A DNA stretch of 64,000 nt from Aerobium sp039839275 (GTDB lineage Bacteria; Pseudomonadota; Alphaproteobacteria; Rhizobiales; Rhizobiaceae): positions 186,001 to 250,000 of the forward strand of contig NZ_JBDOQP010000007.1 in the NCBI RefSeq assembly GCF_039839275.1, in the 5' to 3' direction. The notes under the pieces were generated by a model. That model was not told the DNA's origin. It saw only the letters and a list, made by a program, of their open reading frames with translations, and ran no database searches. Shown here piece after piece: positions 46,736 through 56,090 of the stretch. Positions within the stretch are counted from its first letter, which is position 1. Each line of letters opens with the position of its first letter. A program made the position numbers and the translations under genes.

Positions 46736-49294
46736 TCAGCGCATTTCCAGAAGCCGCTCGAGATAATTTCGCTCGATCTCCGGGCTGAGCGCGTTGCCAA
46801 GACGGCGGCGGATTTCCTCAAGGATTTCGCGCGCCCGCTGGACATCGATCTCGTCGGGTACTTCAACCGAATTGCCGAAATCGGGTCCGGTCGTCGCGCG
46901 CGGGCGGCCGAGAGGGTCGCGGTCGGAGCTCTGTTGGCGGCCCCCTTCCTGTCCCTGGCCGTCTTCGCCCTGCATCGCCTGCATCATCTGCTGCATCATG
47001 TCCTGCGCGCCGCGGCGCAGTGCCTCCAGCGCCTGGCCCTGCTCGCCGACCGCCTGCTCGCCCTGGCCCTCTCCAAGAGCGCCTTCTGCGCGGCCCATGG
47101 CTTCGCCTGCATCGCCGAACCCTTCGCCCGGCTCCATCCCCAAGCCCTCCAGCGCCCGGCTCAAGGCTTCGAGGTCCTGCTGGAGCTGGCCCTGGCCCTC
47201 CTGCAACTGGCGCAGCGCCTCGGCAAACTCCTCGGGGGTCATCGGTTGGCCCTGGCCCTGCTGGCCCTGACCCGGCTGCTGCTGCCCCTGCTGTTGCTGG
47301 CCTTGCTCCATTTGGTCCATGCGGAAAGTTTCGTTCATCAGCTCCTGCTGGCGACGCATCAGTTCGCCGAGCTGGTCCATCTGCTGCCGCATCTCGCTCT
47401 GCTGTCCCTGGCCGGGGTTCATCTGCTGCGGATTACCGGCCTGGAGATTGTTCATCATCTCCTGGAGTTGCTGCAGCATTTCCATGGCCTGGTCGCGCTG
47501 GCCCGAGCGCGCGAGGTTCTCCAACTGGTCGAGCATGCGGTCCAGGTCGCTTTGGCTGAGTTCCTGCGCGTCCTGCGGCATCTGCATGCTCATATTGGGG
47601 TTCTGCTGAGCGCGTTCGGCGAACTCGCGCAGGAAATCGTTCATCGCCTCGCGCAACTCGGCCATCAACTGCTCGAGTTCCTCGTCGCTGGCGCCATTCT
47701 CCAGCGCTTGGCGCAAGGCTTCCTGTGCCTGCCGCAGCCGCCGTTCGGCGTCCGTGAGCGCGCCATCCTCGATCGCCAGCGCCATCTCCCAGAGGTAGTC
47801 GGCGACTCCGCGCAATTCGTCGTCGTTCTCCGCCATGCGAAGCTTGGTGCGCGCCGTCATGATGCCGAGATAGTGGGACAGCGTGTCGAACGTGTCCTCG
47901 GGCCTCATCGTGATCGCATCGATCAGCGCTAGCACATAGGGCTTATCGTTGGCGTCCAGGGCGAGGATGCGCCGCTGTTCCACCAGAGCCCGCGCCAAGG
48001 GGTTGGCGAATGGCCTTTCCGGCAGAATGATCGTCTTCGTCTCGCTCGTGGCCGTCTGCTCGGCCGCATCCAGCGCCTCAAGCGTGAGCTCGACGGGCGA
48101 GCCGGCCCACGGATGCTCCGTCAGGTCCCGCGAAGTGCGCGCGGCGTTGTCTGGCCCACCGCGGCGCGGCAGAGACAGAGGCATTTCCGGCGCCTCATAG
48201 AGCGGGCGGGCATCGGCGTCGACATCGTCCGCCGCTTCAATCACCGCCAGTGCCGAGGATGCGCCATAGTCATCCTCGATCTCGTATGCCAGTTCCAAGG
48301 CACCATTGACCGCGCGCTGCGGCTCGCCGCTGAAGCGAATGACCGGCGGATTGTCCGGGATCACGTCGAAGGCCCAACGACGCAGCTCCGTCTCGCCCGA
48401 ATGCAACATCAGCATGCCATCGCTGGACAGCGTGTCGGCGAACTGGCGCGACTGGCCGCTCTCCGGCGTCGACGACGCTTCCGTGCTTCCGTCCTCAGGC
48501 ATCCCCACAGGCGACTGCTCGCCGGACCCCGCATCCAGGAACGACAGTGTTTCGGCACCGGTACCGCCGGCAACGCGGACGGCGATCGAGCTGCCCGCGG
48601 GCACGCTGAACACCGGAGCCTCATCGGCCTCCCCGGTCTGGGCGGTGAGAAAGAGAGGAGCTCGGCCGGTATAGGCCGGGGGCGTCACCCAGGCATCGAT
48701 ACGGGCGGGAATCGTGTCGGCGCCGGCATGGCTGCGGAAGGCATCAAGTGGCCGGCCGCCGAGCGGCCCGAACGAAAAGGCAAAGGCGACGACGAGCAGA
48801 AGCGCGGCAACGGCGCGAAGCCCCCAAGGGTCGCGCTCGGGGACGCGCGCGCGCGGCATGTCGCCGGAAAGCCGGTCGAGCCGTGCGGCCATGCGCTTCT
48901 GGTGTTCGCTCCACAATGCCCGCGCAAACGGATCCTGCGATGTCGAGGAAAGCGTGTCGGCCTGAGTACGTACCGGCGCATGTTCGAGGCGGTTTGCGCG
49001 TTCTATGCGCCGGTCGATCTCCGATGCCGTTGGCGAGCGAAAGCGCAGCAACGGGTAGAGGCTTGCGAGGAAGCCGATAACCAGAAAGGCGAGAAGCGCC
49101 ATCCGGGCCCAGTCGGGCAGCACGCGGAAGACACCGAGCCAGGACAGGCTGAAATACAGACTGACGACAATGACGATAGGAAGGACTAGGGGCCACAGCC
49201 GCTCCGTGACAATCGCGGCGCGGACCGTCGAACGGGTCCGTCCGAGCCGTGCCAGGAATCCGGGCTGGAACTGGTTGCTGCCGTTCTCCGCCAT
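46736..49294 (-). CDS. TIGR02302 family (DUF4175) membrane protein
   Basis: An 852-residue protein. Two N-terminal transmembrane helices (about residues 32-52 and 62-82) are followed by a third near 165. A large soluble region then contains Ig-like stretches, and a C-terminal third has Gln/Met/Glu-rich helical repeats (EMLQQLQEMMNNLQ, MRRQQELMNE, QGQQQQGQQQPGQGQQG) at about 560-790. It ends ILEEIRRRLGNALSPEIER. This is the diagnostic layout of TIGR02302, found widely in Hyphomicrobiales, with unknown function. The low-complexity part gives long open frames on the opposite strand that are not genes. Confidence 0.92.
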   Translation of the reverse strand: MAENGSNQFQPGFLARLGRTRSTVRAAIVTERLWPLVLPIVIVVSLYFSLSWLGVFRVLPDWARMALLAFLVIGFLASLYPLLRFRSPTASEIDRRIERANRLEHAPVRTQADTLSSTSQDPFARALWSEHQKRMAARLDRLSGDMPRARVPERDPWGLRAVAALLLVVAFAFSFGPLGGRPLDAFRSHAGADTIPARIDAWVTPPAYTGRAPLFLTAQTGEADEAPVFSVPAGSSIAVRVAGGTGAETLSFLDAGSGEQSPVGMPEDGSTEASSTPESGQSRQFADTLSSDGMLMLHSGETELRRWAFDVIPDNPPVIRFSGEPQRAVNGALELAYEIEDDYGASSALAVIEAADDVDADARPLYEAPEMPLSLPRRGGPDNAARTSRDLTEHPWAGSPVELTLEALDAAEQTATSETKTIILPERPFANPLARALVEQRRILALDANDKPYVLALIDAITMRPEDTFDTLSHYLGIMTARTKLRMAENDDELRGVADYLWEMALAIEDGALTDAERRLRQAQEALRQALENGASDEELEQLMAELREAMNDFLREFAERAQQNPNMSMQMPQDAQELSQSDLDRMLDQLENLARSGQRDQAMEMLQQLQEMMNNLQAGNPQQMNPGQGQQSEMRQQMDQLGELMRRQQELMNETFRMDQMEQGQQQQGQQQPGQGQQGQGQPMTPEEFAEALRQLQEGQGQLQQDLEALSRALEGLGMEPGEGFGDAGEAMGRAEGALGEGQGEQAVGEQGQALEALRRGAQDMMQQMMQAMQGEDGQGQEGGRQQSSDRDPLGRPRATTGPDFGNSVEVPDEIDVQRAREILEEIRRRLGNALSPEIERNYLERLLEMR

Positions 49295-49397
49295 AACGTC
49301 CTTTCGCGGAATCGCGCCAAGTCACCAGCTGAAGGATAGCATCAATCGCGGCGAAGGCGAGGCGGGCAACAAATCGTGATGGAAGGCAACGCTGCCT

Positions 49398-50663
49398 TCA
49401 AAGCCAGTCGGGGACCGAGTCCATTCCGATAAGGTCGTCATAGGTGGGGCGGGGGCGGACCACGTGGAACCGATCACCGCTCACCATGACCTCCGGCACG
49501 AGGAGGCGGGTGTTGTAGGTGCCGGCCTGAACCGCGCCATAGGCGCCGGCTGTGCCGACATAGATCATGTCGCCCGATGCAAGCACCGGCAGGTCGCGGT
49601 CATGGCCGAGGAAGTCGCCGCTTTCGCAGACCGGTCCGACCACGTCCACAATCATGCGCGGCGCGTCCGGAGACGGCTCCCGGACAGGGCGGATTTCATG
49701 GAAGGCATCGTACAGGGTCGGCCGCACGAGGTCGTTCATCGCGGCGTCGACGATGAGGAAGTTCTTGGCATCGCCCTGCTTCACGAAGATGACGCTGGAG
49801 ACGAGGATGCCAGCATTTCCCGCAATCAGCCGGCCCGGCTCGAAGACGACCTTGAGCCCGAGCGGCTTCAGATGGCGGTTGACGACGCGCGCATAGGCAT
49901 CGGGCAGCGGCGGTGGCGTGTTGTCCGTGCGATAGGGAATACCAAGCCCACCACCGACGTCGATATGGGATATCGCGTGGCCGTCCGCCTTAAGGGTCGA
50001 CGTCAGTTCGACCAAGAGCGCGAGGGCGTCGTCGAAAGGCTGCAGCTCGGTGATCTGGCTGCCGATATGCATGTCGATGCCGGTGACCTTCAGACCCGGC
50101 AGCGATGCTGCCTTGGCGTAGGCGGTTCGCGCATCTTTCCAGGCGATGCCGAACTTGTCGGCGGCCTTGCCGGTCGAAATCTTCCTGTGCGTCTTTGCAT
50201 CGACGTCGGGGTTGATGCGGAGCGAAACCGGCGCTGTGTGCCCCCCCGCGACGGCCCGCGCCGACAAAGCTTCGAGTTCTGGCAGCGATTCGACATTGAA
50301 GCAGTGAATGCCGGCGGACAGCGCGAAATCCATTTCGCCCATGGTCTTGCCGACGCCTGAGAACAGGATCTTCCCAGGTGCGATGCCGGCGGCAAGGGCG
50401 CGGCGGAGTTCGCCTTCCGAGACGACATCTGCGCCGGCGCCGAGATTGCCCAGTGTCCTGATCACAGCCTGGTTGGAATTTGCCTTCATTGCATAGCAGA
50501 CGAGCGCGTCGAGTTCGCTGAACGCGTCGGCGAAGACGGTGTAGTGGCGCGTGAGCGTCGCCGTCGAATAGCAGTAGAAAGGTGTACCCACGGCATCGGC
50601 AATCGCCGGCAGCGGTACGTCCTCGGCGTGAAGCACGCCGTCTCTATACTCGAAATGGTTCAA
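49398..50663 (-). CDS. lysA: diaminopimelate decarboxylase
   Basis: A 421-residue PLP enzyme of the alanine-racemase fold that makes L-lysine from meso-diaminopimelate. The Schiff-base Lys is in VCYAMKANSNQAV, with GMDMHIGSQI-type GIDMHIGSQITEL, the glycine loop HIDVGGGLGIPY, EPGRLIAGNAG, and VGPVCESGDFLGHDRDLP with the catalytic Cys. The start is a TTG at 50663 with AGGAA upstream. It follows the lipoprotein gene by 11 bp in one operon. Confidence 0.95.
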   Translation of the reverse strand: MNHFEYRDGVLHAEDVPLPAIADAVGTPFYCYSTATLTRHYTVFADAFSELDALVCYAMKANSNQAVIRTLGNLGAGADVVSEGELRRALAAGIAPGKILFSGVGKTMGEMDFALSAGIHCFNVESLPELEALSARAVAGGHTAPVSLRINPDVDAKTHRKISTGKAADKFGIAWKDARTAYAKAASLPGLKVTGIDMHIGSQITELQPFDDALALLVELTSTLKADGHAISHIDVGGGLGIPYRTDNTPPPLPDAYARVVNRHLKPLGLKVVFEPGRLIAGNAGILVSSVIFVKQGDAKNFLIVDAAMNDLVRPTLYDAFHEIRPVREPSPDAPRMIVDVVGPVCESGDFLGHDRDLPVLASGDMIYVGTAGAYGAVQAGTYNTRLLVPEVMVSGDRFHVVRPRPTYDDLIGMDSVPDWL

Positions 50664-50674
50664 GGTCGTCGTTC

Positions 50675-50887
50675 CTAGATCAGGCCGTCGAGGATGAACG
50701 GCTTGTCCTCGACCGGAGGCAGTGGCTCGGGCGGGAGAGCCTCGCCATTGTCCTCTGCGTCGTCCCGCGCCTCCAGCGCGGCTTCATAGGGCGTCGACAA
50801 CGTTCCAGGGCGGCGTCCGCAGGCGGTCATCGCAGTCGCGACCGCGAGAAGCAGCAGGATGGTTCTGATGAGATGTGCCGCGCGCAT
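50675..50887 (-). CDS. small LptM-like lipoprotein
   Basis: A 70-residue lipoprotein. The signal peptide MRAAHLIRTILLLLAVATAM is followed by TACGRRPG, a lipobox with Cys22 to be lipidated. The proline-rich acidic tail (LPPEPLPPVEDKPFILDGLI) includes a PFILDGLI C-terminus. Small lipoproteins of this type sit next to lysA in many proteobacteria. The characterised member LptM helps LptD assembly at the outer membrane, a role inferred here. Confidence 0.88.
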   Translation of the reverse strand: MRAAHLIRTILLLLAVATAMTACGRRPGTLSTPYEAALEARDDAEDNGEALPPEPLPPVEDKPFILDGLI

Positions 50888-50938
50888 GGGCCTGTCCGTC
50901 ACTGTGAGGGTGTGGGTGTCATAGCGAAGTTTTGCCGA

Positions 50939-52342
50939 TCACGCATCCCGTTTGAGACGCTTTCGCCAGTAGCGGATCTGGCGGCGCACTTCCTGTGGCG
51001 CCGTCCCACCGTACGAGGCGCGGCTCTTCACCGAGGCGTTGACCGACAGGACATCGAAGATGCTGGCGTCGATGCGCGTGTCGATCGACTGGAGTTCTTC
51101 AAGCGACAGCCTTTCGAGCGCCACCTTGCGGCTTTCGGCAAGCGCCACGGCGCGTCCGGTCACGTGGTGTGCCTCGCGGAAAGGGAGCCCCGCTTCGCGC
51201 ACCAGCCAGTCGGCGAGGTCGGTTGCGGTCGAATAGCCGGAGCCGGCCGCCTTCTTCATGGCGGCCGCGTTGATCTCCATGTCGCTGACCATGCCGGTCA
51301 TGGCGGCGATCATCAGGTCCAGCGTCTCGGCTGCGTCGAAGACGGCCTCCTTGTCTTCCTGCATGTCCTTGGAATAGGCCAGCGGCAGGCCTTTCATCAC
51401 GGTCAGCAGCGCGATCAGGTGGCCGTTGACGCGGCCGGTCTTGGCGCGCACCAGTTCGGCGGCGTCGGGGTTCTTCTTCTGCGGCATGATCGACGAGCCG
51501 GTAGAGAACTGGTCGGACAGGCGCACGAAGCCGAACTGCGGCGTCGACCAGATGACGATCTCCTCGGCCAGCCGCGACAGGTGCGTGGCGCAGATCGCGG
51601 CGGTGGAGAGAAAATCCAGCGCGAAGTCGCGGTCCGAGACGCTGTCGATCGAGTTGCGCGTCGGCTCGCGGAAGCCGAGCGCCTTGGCGGTCATGTGGCG
51701 GTCGATCGGAAAGCCGGTGCCGGCCAGCGCGGCGGCGCCCAGCGGAGACTCGTCCAGTCGCTCGATGGCGTCACGCACGCGCGACAGGTCGCGCGCGAAC
51801 ATCTCGACATAGGCCATGCAGTGGTGCCCGAACGTGACCGGCTGTGCGGTCTGCAGGTGCGTGAACCCCGGCATGACGGTTGCGGCGTGCTCCTGCGCCT
51901 TGTCGAGGAACGCTTCGATCAGAGCGGCAAGTCCTTGCGCCGATCGCTGCAATTCCTCCTTGACCCACAGGCGGAAGTCGACCGCAACCTGGTCGTTGCG
52001 CGAGCGGGCGGTGTGCAAGCGTCCGGCGGTCGGCCCGATGAGGTCGGCCAGCCGTGCCTCGACATTCATGTGAATGTCCTCCAGCTTGGCGGAGAACTCG
52101 AACGAGCCGGCTTCGATCTCTGACAGGATCGTGTTCAGCCCGTGAGCGATCTTCTTTTGATCATCGGCCGAAATTATGCCGGTCTCGGCTAGCATCTGCG
52201 AATGGGCGATGGAACCACGGATGTCCTGCGCGTAAAGCGCCTTGTCGAAGCCGATCGAGGCGTTGATTGCCTCCATGATCGCGGAGGGACCCGAGGCAAA
52301 TCGTCCGCCCCACATCTGGTTGCTGGCCTTGGTCTCGCTCAT
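50939..52342 (-). CDS. argH: argininosuccinate lyase
   Basis: A 467-residue enzyme of the fumarase/aspartase superfamily that splits argininosuccinate to arginine and fumarate. It starts MSETKASNQMWGGRFASGPS. Substrate and catalytic regions are LHTARSRNDQVAVDFRLWVK, TVMPGFTHLQTAQPVTFGHH and the flexible signature loop GSSIMPQKKNPDAAELVR. It is divergent from tlpA with 38 bp between, a conserved pair as I recall in this group. Confidence 0.97.
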   Translation of the reverse strand: MSETKASNQMWGGRFASGPSAIMEAINASIGFDKALYAQDIRGSIAHSQMLAETGIISADDQKKIAHGLNTILSEIEAGSFEFSAKLEDIHMNVEARLADLIGPTAGRLHTARSRNDQVAVDFRLWVKEELQRSAQGLAALIEAFLDKAQEHAATVMPGFTHLQTAQPVTFGHHCMAYVEMFARDLSRVRDAIERLDESPLGAAALAGTGFPIDRHMTAKALGFREPTRNSIDSVSDRDFALDFLSTAAICATHLSRLAEEIVIWSTPQFGFVRLSDQFSTGSSIMPQKKNPDAAELVRAKTGRVNGHLIALLTVMKGLPLAYSKDMQEDKEAVFDAAETLDLMIAAMTGMVSDMEINAAAMKKAAGSGYSTATDLADWLVREAGLPFREAHHVTGRAVALAESRKVALERLSLEELQSIDTRIDASIFDVLSVNASVKSRASYGGTAPQEVRRQIRYWRKRLKRDA

Positions 52343-52380
52343 CGTGGTAACGGCCCCCGGAAGACTGACTGGACTGATCG

Positions 52381-53049
52381 ATGGCAAACGGAAAGTTCCA
52401 CCTGCCCACTGGACGGCTGATCGCGCTGGCGATCGTGGCCGGCATGAGTGCCGGCGCGTTGGGCGTATACGTGATGGGTGCCCCATCTGGCAACAATTTG
52501 CAGGTCGCCTCGGTGGCCGAGCCTGCCGGCAACACGTGTCCCGCGCGCGACGAGAAGACCGCCTCGGTGGATGCCGCCGCGCGCGGCGAGGTGGCGGCGA
52601 TGCTTGCCGCCAAGCCGCCGCTGTCGATGAAGGAGCTTGCCTTCAACGCCCCGGACGGCACGCCGATGACTGTGGCGGACCTGTCGGGCAAGACTTTGCT
52701 GATCAATTTATGGGCGACCTGGTGCGCCCCGTGCCGCCACGAAATGCCGGCGCTCGACCAGCTTCAGCAGGACATGGGTAGCGAGGACTTCGAGGTCGTG
52801 GCCGTCAATGTCGATACGGGCGACGACGAGAAGCCCAAGGCATTCCTCGACGAGATCGAGGTCGACGCGCTGGGCTATTATCGAGATTCCACGCTTGGCC
52901 TGTTCAACGACCTCAAGCGGCGCGGGCTTGCCTTCGGCCTGCCGGTCACGCTGCTGGTCGACGACGAAGGCTGCCTGCTCGCCCACATGAACGGTCCGGC
53001 CGAATGGGCAAGCGACGATGCCAAAAGGCTGATCGAAGCGGCGATGTAG
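52381..53049 (+). CDS. tlpA: thiol:disulfide interchange protein TlpA
   Basis: A 222-residue membrane-anchored thioredoxin-fold protein: one N-terminal helix (LIALAIVAGMSAGALGVYVM), then a periplasmic domain with INLWATWCAPCRHEMPALDQ, the redox CAPC at residues 115-118, and the cis-Pro region GLPVTLLVDDEGC. TlpA reduces copper chaperones and subunit II during cytochrome oxidase assembly. An extra Cys53 and a Cys in DDEGCLLAH are present. It converges on livM five bases away. Confidence 0.93.
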   Translation: MANGKFHLPTGRLIALAIVAGMSAGALGVYVMGAPSGNNLQVASVAEPAGNTCPARDEKTASVDAAARGEVAAMLAAKPPLSMKELAFNAPDGTPMTVADLSGKTLLINLWATWCAPCRHEMPALDQLQQDMGSEDFEVVAVNVDTGDDEKPKAFLDEIEVDALGYYRDSTLGLFNDLKRRGLAFGLPVTLLVDDEGCLLAHMNGPAEWASDDAKRLIEAAM

Positions 53050-53054
53050 CTTGC

Positions 53055-54380
53055 CTACCCCTTCCTTCGTTGCGTCGCGGTTTGTTCGGGGATCAATCCG
53101 CGCGGGGCGAAACGCATTACGAGGAGGAGAATCAGGCCCATCATGAGCGGCCGCATGTAAGGGGCCGCGTCGGTCAGGTGCATGCGTACCGGGTGGCTGG
53201 GCGCCATGCCGGAGGTGAGCACGGACATGACCCAGCCGCCGACGGGCTCAGCCTCGACCCAGAGGAACCAGATCAGGAAACCGCCGAGAACCGCGCCCCA
53301 GTTGTTGCCTGAGCCACCGACGATCACCATCACCCAGATAAGGAACGTGAAGCGCAGCGGGTTGTACTGGCCGGGCGTGAATTGTCCGTCCAGCGTGGTC
53401 AGCATCGCCCCGGCAATGCCGACCACCGCCGAGCCGAGTATGAATATCTGCAGGTGCCGGCCGGTGACGTCCTTGCCCATGGCTTCGGCGGCATCGCGAT
53501 TGTCGCGGATTGCCCGCATCATGCGGCCCCAGGGCGAATTCAACGCCCGTTCGGCCAGCCACATCAGGATGACCAGCACGATGGCGAACAGGACGGCGTA
53601 TGAGAAGCGGACATAGATCGACGAGAAGACCACGGGCGACATGCCGAGCCTCGTCGACAGGTCGATGAACCACTCCGCCTGCTGCAGGTTGACCTCGTAG
53701 GGTACGGGGCGTGGCAGGCCCGAGACGTTCTTGACGCCGCGCGCCAGCCAGTCCTCGTTGCGCAGGACGGCGATGATGATCTCCGAAATGCCGAGCGTGG
53801 CGATGGCGAGGTAGTCGGCGCGCAGTCCGAGCGCGATCTTGCCGACCAGCCATGCCGCGCCCGCGGCGAAGATGCCGCCGACAAGCCAGGACAGGATGAC
53901 CGGGAGACCCAGGCCGCCGAGATAGCCGGTGCGCGCCGCGTCATAGCCTTCGATCGCGGCAACGGCGGGATCGTAGAAGCGGCGGATCACGAAATAGCCG
54001 ATCACCGCCACGACGATGGTGGCCACGAGGCGCCATCTGCCGCTGGTCCTGGAGCGCACGAAAATTGCGGCGGCGACCGTGACGACCAGCGCCAGCAGCG
54101 ACAGCGCCATGCCGACCCCGCCGGCTTCCCAGGCTCCCGCGACTGGCGGCATGGAGACGAGCACGCCCGCAAGGCCGCCAAGTGCGGCGAAGCCCATGAT
54201 GCCGACGTTGAAGAGGCCGGCATAGCCCCACTGCATGTTTACCCCGAGCGCCATGATCGCCGAGATCAGGCACAGGTTCAGGATGGTGAGGCTCAGCGCC
54301 CAGCTCTGGTAGACGCCGACGATGACCAGCAGGATCGCCATGGCGGAATACAGCAGGATGATGCGTTGGGTGTTGCTCAC
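53055..54380 (-). CDS. livM: branched-chain amino acid ABC permease (LivM type)
   Basis: A 441-residue permease with about ten hydrophobic segments. LivM features are MALGVNMQWGYAGLFNVGIM near residues 42-61, ATLGISEIIIAVLRNEDWLA, and SPWGRMMRAIRDNRDAAEAMGKD, the coupling loop. An insertion near residues 95-150 (SRTSGRWRLVATIV, IEGYDAARTGYLGG) makes it longer than E. coli LivM. The start is GTG at 54380, overlapping the livH stop as GTGA. It is last in the liv operon. Confidence 0.92.
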   Translation of the reverse strand: MSNTQRIILLYSAMAILLVIVGVYQSWALSLTILNLCLISAIMALGVNMQWGYAGLFNVGIMGFAALGGLAGVLVSMPPVAGAWEAGGVGMALSLLALVVTVAAAIFVRSRTSGRWRLVATIVVAVIGYFVIRRFYDPAVAAIEGYDAARTGYLGGLGLPVILSWLVGGIFAAGAAWLVGKIALGLRADYLAIATLGISEIIIAVLRNEDWLARGVKNVSGLPRPVPYEVNLQQAEWFIDLSTRLGMSPVVFSSIYVRFSYAVLFAIVLVILMWLAERALNSPWGRMMRAIRDNRDAAEAMGKDVTGRHLQIFILGSAVVGIAGAMLTTLDGQFTPGQYNPLRFTFLIWVMVIVGGSGNNWGAVLGGFLIWFLWVEAEPVGGWVMSVLTSGMAPSHPVRMHLTDAAPYMRPLMMGLILLLVMRFAPRGLIPEQTATQRRKG

Positions 54381-55381
54381 AGCACACGCCCCCTGAAGAT
54401 ACCTGTCGGCCTAACCAGAAGCACCAGGACGAGAATGACGAACGAAATGGCGAATTTGTATTCGGTCGACAGCAGTTGCACGAGGCTGTCGGGCGCAAAG
54501 CCGAGATATTCGAGCACGCGCTTGTAGGCGTAGGTCAAGGTCACCTCGGAGAAAGCGATCACGAAGCCGCCGGCAATCGCGCCAAGCGGTTGGCCGATGC
54601 CGCCGACGATCGCAGCGGCAAAGATCGGCAGCAGCAACTGGAAATAGGTGAACGGCCGAAAGCTCTTGTCGAGGCCATACAGAACGCCGGCGATGGTCGC
54701 GAGCGCGGCAGCGATGATCCATGTCACCCGCACCACCCGTTCCGGGTTGATGCCGGACAGCAGCGCCAGATCCTCGTTGTCGGAATAGGCGCGCATCGCC
54801 TTGCCGGTGCGTGAATACTGCAGGAACCAGAACAGCGCTGCCACCACGATGACGGCGACGACGACGGTTATGGCCACGGGCAGGCGGATCACCAGGCCCT
54901 CGGCAAGGCCGGTATATTCGCGAAAGCCGCGCACGGTGACGAGGAAGCGTTCGCCGTCGGCGAAGCGCTGTTCGTCGGGGCCGATGATCAGGCGGACGAC
55001 GCCGTTCAAAACGAACATCACGCCCACCGACGCCATGACGAAGACGATGCCGGGCGATCGCTGCTTTCGGTAGAAGCGGTAGACGAGGCGGTCGATCAAG
55101 AGCGACATGCCAATCGCGCCCAGAATGCCAATTGGCAATGCCAGAAGCGCCGTCGGCAGGGGGCCGAAACTGACGCCGACGCTCATCAGCCACCAGGTGA
55201 CGAGAATGGTCAGCATCGTTCCGAAGGCCATCAGGTCGCCATGGGCGAAGTTGGAGAACCGCAGGATACCGAAGACAAGTGTGACACCAAGCGCACCCAG
55301 CGCGAGCTGCGCGCCATAGGCGAGCCCCGGCACGAAGACGAAATTGGCAAAGACGACGATTGCGTTGAGGAAATCTGTCAT
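54377..55381 (-). CDS. livH: branched-chain amino acid ABC permease (LivH type)
   Basis: A 334-residue permease with about eight hydrophobic segments. LivH features are LALGALGVTLVFGILRFSNF then AHGDLMAFG near residues 24-52, the coupling loop TGKAMRAYSDNEDLALLSGI with NPERV, and the C-terminal IVGGIGQPLGAIAGGFVIAF. It pairs with LivM to form the channel. Its ATG lies 4 bp from the livF stop. The frame is open further upstream but the preferred start is MTDFLNAIVVF. Confidence 0.92.
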   Translation of the reverse strand: MTDFLNAIVVFANFVFVPGLAYGAQLALGALGVTLVFGILRFSNFAHGDLMAFGTMLTILVTWWLMSVGVSFGPLPTALLALPIGILGAIGMSLLIDRLVYRFYRKQRSPGIVFVMASVGVMFVLNGVVRLIIGPDEQRFADGERFLVTVRGFREYTGLAEGLVIRLPVAITVVVAVIVVAALFWFLQYSRTGKAMRAYSDNEDLALLSGINPERVVRVTWIIAAALATIAGVLYGLDKSFRPFTYFQLLLPIFAAAIVGGIGQPLGAIAGGFVIAFSEVTLTYAYKRVLEYLGFAPDSLVQLLSTEYKFAISFVILVLVLLVRPTGIFRGRVL

Positions 55382-55385
55382 CGTT

Positions 55386-56090
55386 TCATCCTCCCAGGAA
55401 GGAGGCGCGGACTTCCGGATTGGCGAGCAACGCCTCTCCGGTGTCGGTGAACGCGTTGCGACCCTGGACCAGCACATAGCCGCGATCGGCTATCGCCAGC
55501 GCCTGGCGCGCATTCTGCTCGACCATCAGGATCGCGATGCCGGTGGAAGCCACCTCGAGAATGCGGTCGAACAGTTCGTCCATCACGATAGGCGAGACGC
55601 CGGCCGTGGGCTCGTCGAGCATCAGCACCGACGGCCTGGTCATCAGCGCCCTGCCGACGGCCACCTGCTGGCGCTGCCCGCCCGAGAGTTCGCCGGCCGC
55701 CTGGCGGCGCTTTTCCTTGAGGATGGGGAACAGGTCGAACACCTGCGCCATCGTGTCAGAGAAGTCGTCGTCGCGGATATAGGCGCCCATCTCCAGGTTC
55801 TCCTGGACGCTCATCGTGACGAAGACGTTCGATGACTGCGGAACGAAGCCCATGCCAGCCCTGACCCGGTCCTGCGGGGATAGGGCAGTGATGTCGCGTT
55901 CACCGAGCATGATCTGCCCCTCGCGCAGGGCAAGCATGCCGAAGATGGCCTTCATCGCCGTCGACTTGCCGGCGCCATTGGGCCCGACGATGACCGCGAT
56001 CTCGCCCTTCTCGACGGCTATCGTGCAGTCGTGAAGAATATCGGCGCCACCATAGCCGCCGGTCATCGACTGGCCGGTCAGGAAGCTCAT
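55386..56090 (-). CDS. livF: branched-chain amino acid ABC ATPase (LivF type)
   Basis: A 234-residue ATPase: Walker A GPNGAGKST near residues 35-43, Q-loop FVPQSSNVFVTMSVQENLEM, signature LSGGQRQQ, Walker B VLMLDEPTAGVSP and LMVEQNARQAL in place of the usual switch His, as in other LivF proteins. The ATG (56088-56090) overlaps the livG stop. Together with LivG it powers uptake of hydrophobic amino acids or related compounds such as amides. Confidence 0.94.
   Translation of the reverse strand: MSFLTGQSMTGGYGGADILHDCTIAVEKGEIAVIVGPNGAGKSTAMKAIFGMLALREGQIMLGERDITALSPQDRVRAGMGFVPQSSNVFVTMSVQENLEMGAYIRDDDFSDTMAQVFDLFPILKEKRRQAAGELSGGQRQQVAVGRALMTRPSVLMLDEPTAGVSPIVMDELFDRILEVASTGIAILMVEQNARQALAIADRGYVLVQGRNAFTDTGEALLANPEVRASFLGG

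Noticed and set aside
46934..47932. 332-codon plus-strand Leu/His-rich frame opposite TIGR02302
   Set aside because: It arises from the complement of Gln/Met-rich repeats; pseudo-hydrophobic and without a ribosome-binding site.
50582..52123. 513-codon plus-strand frame opposite argH
   Set aside because: The longest antisense frame in the window, but argH is unmistakable and the frame has no recognisable domain.
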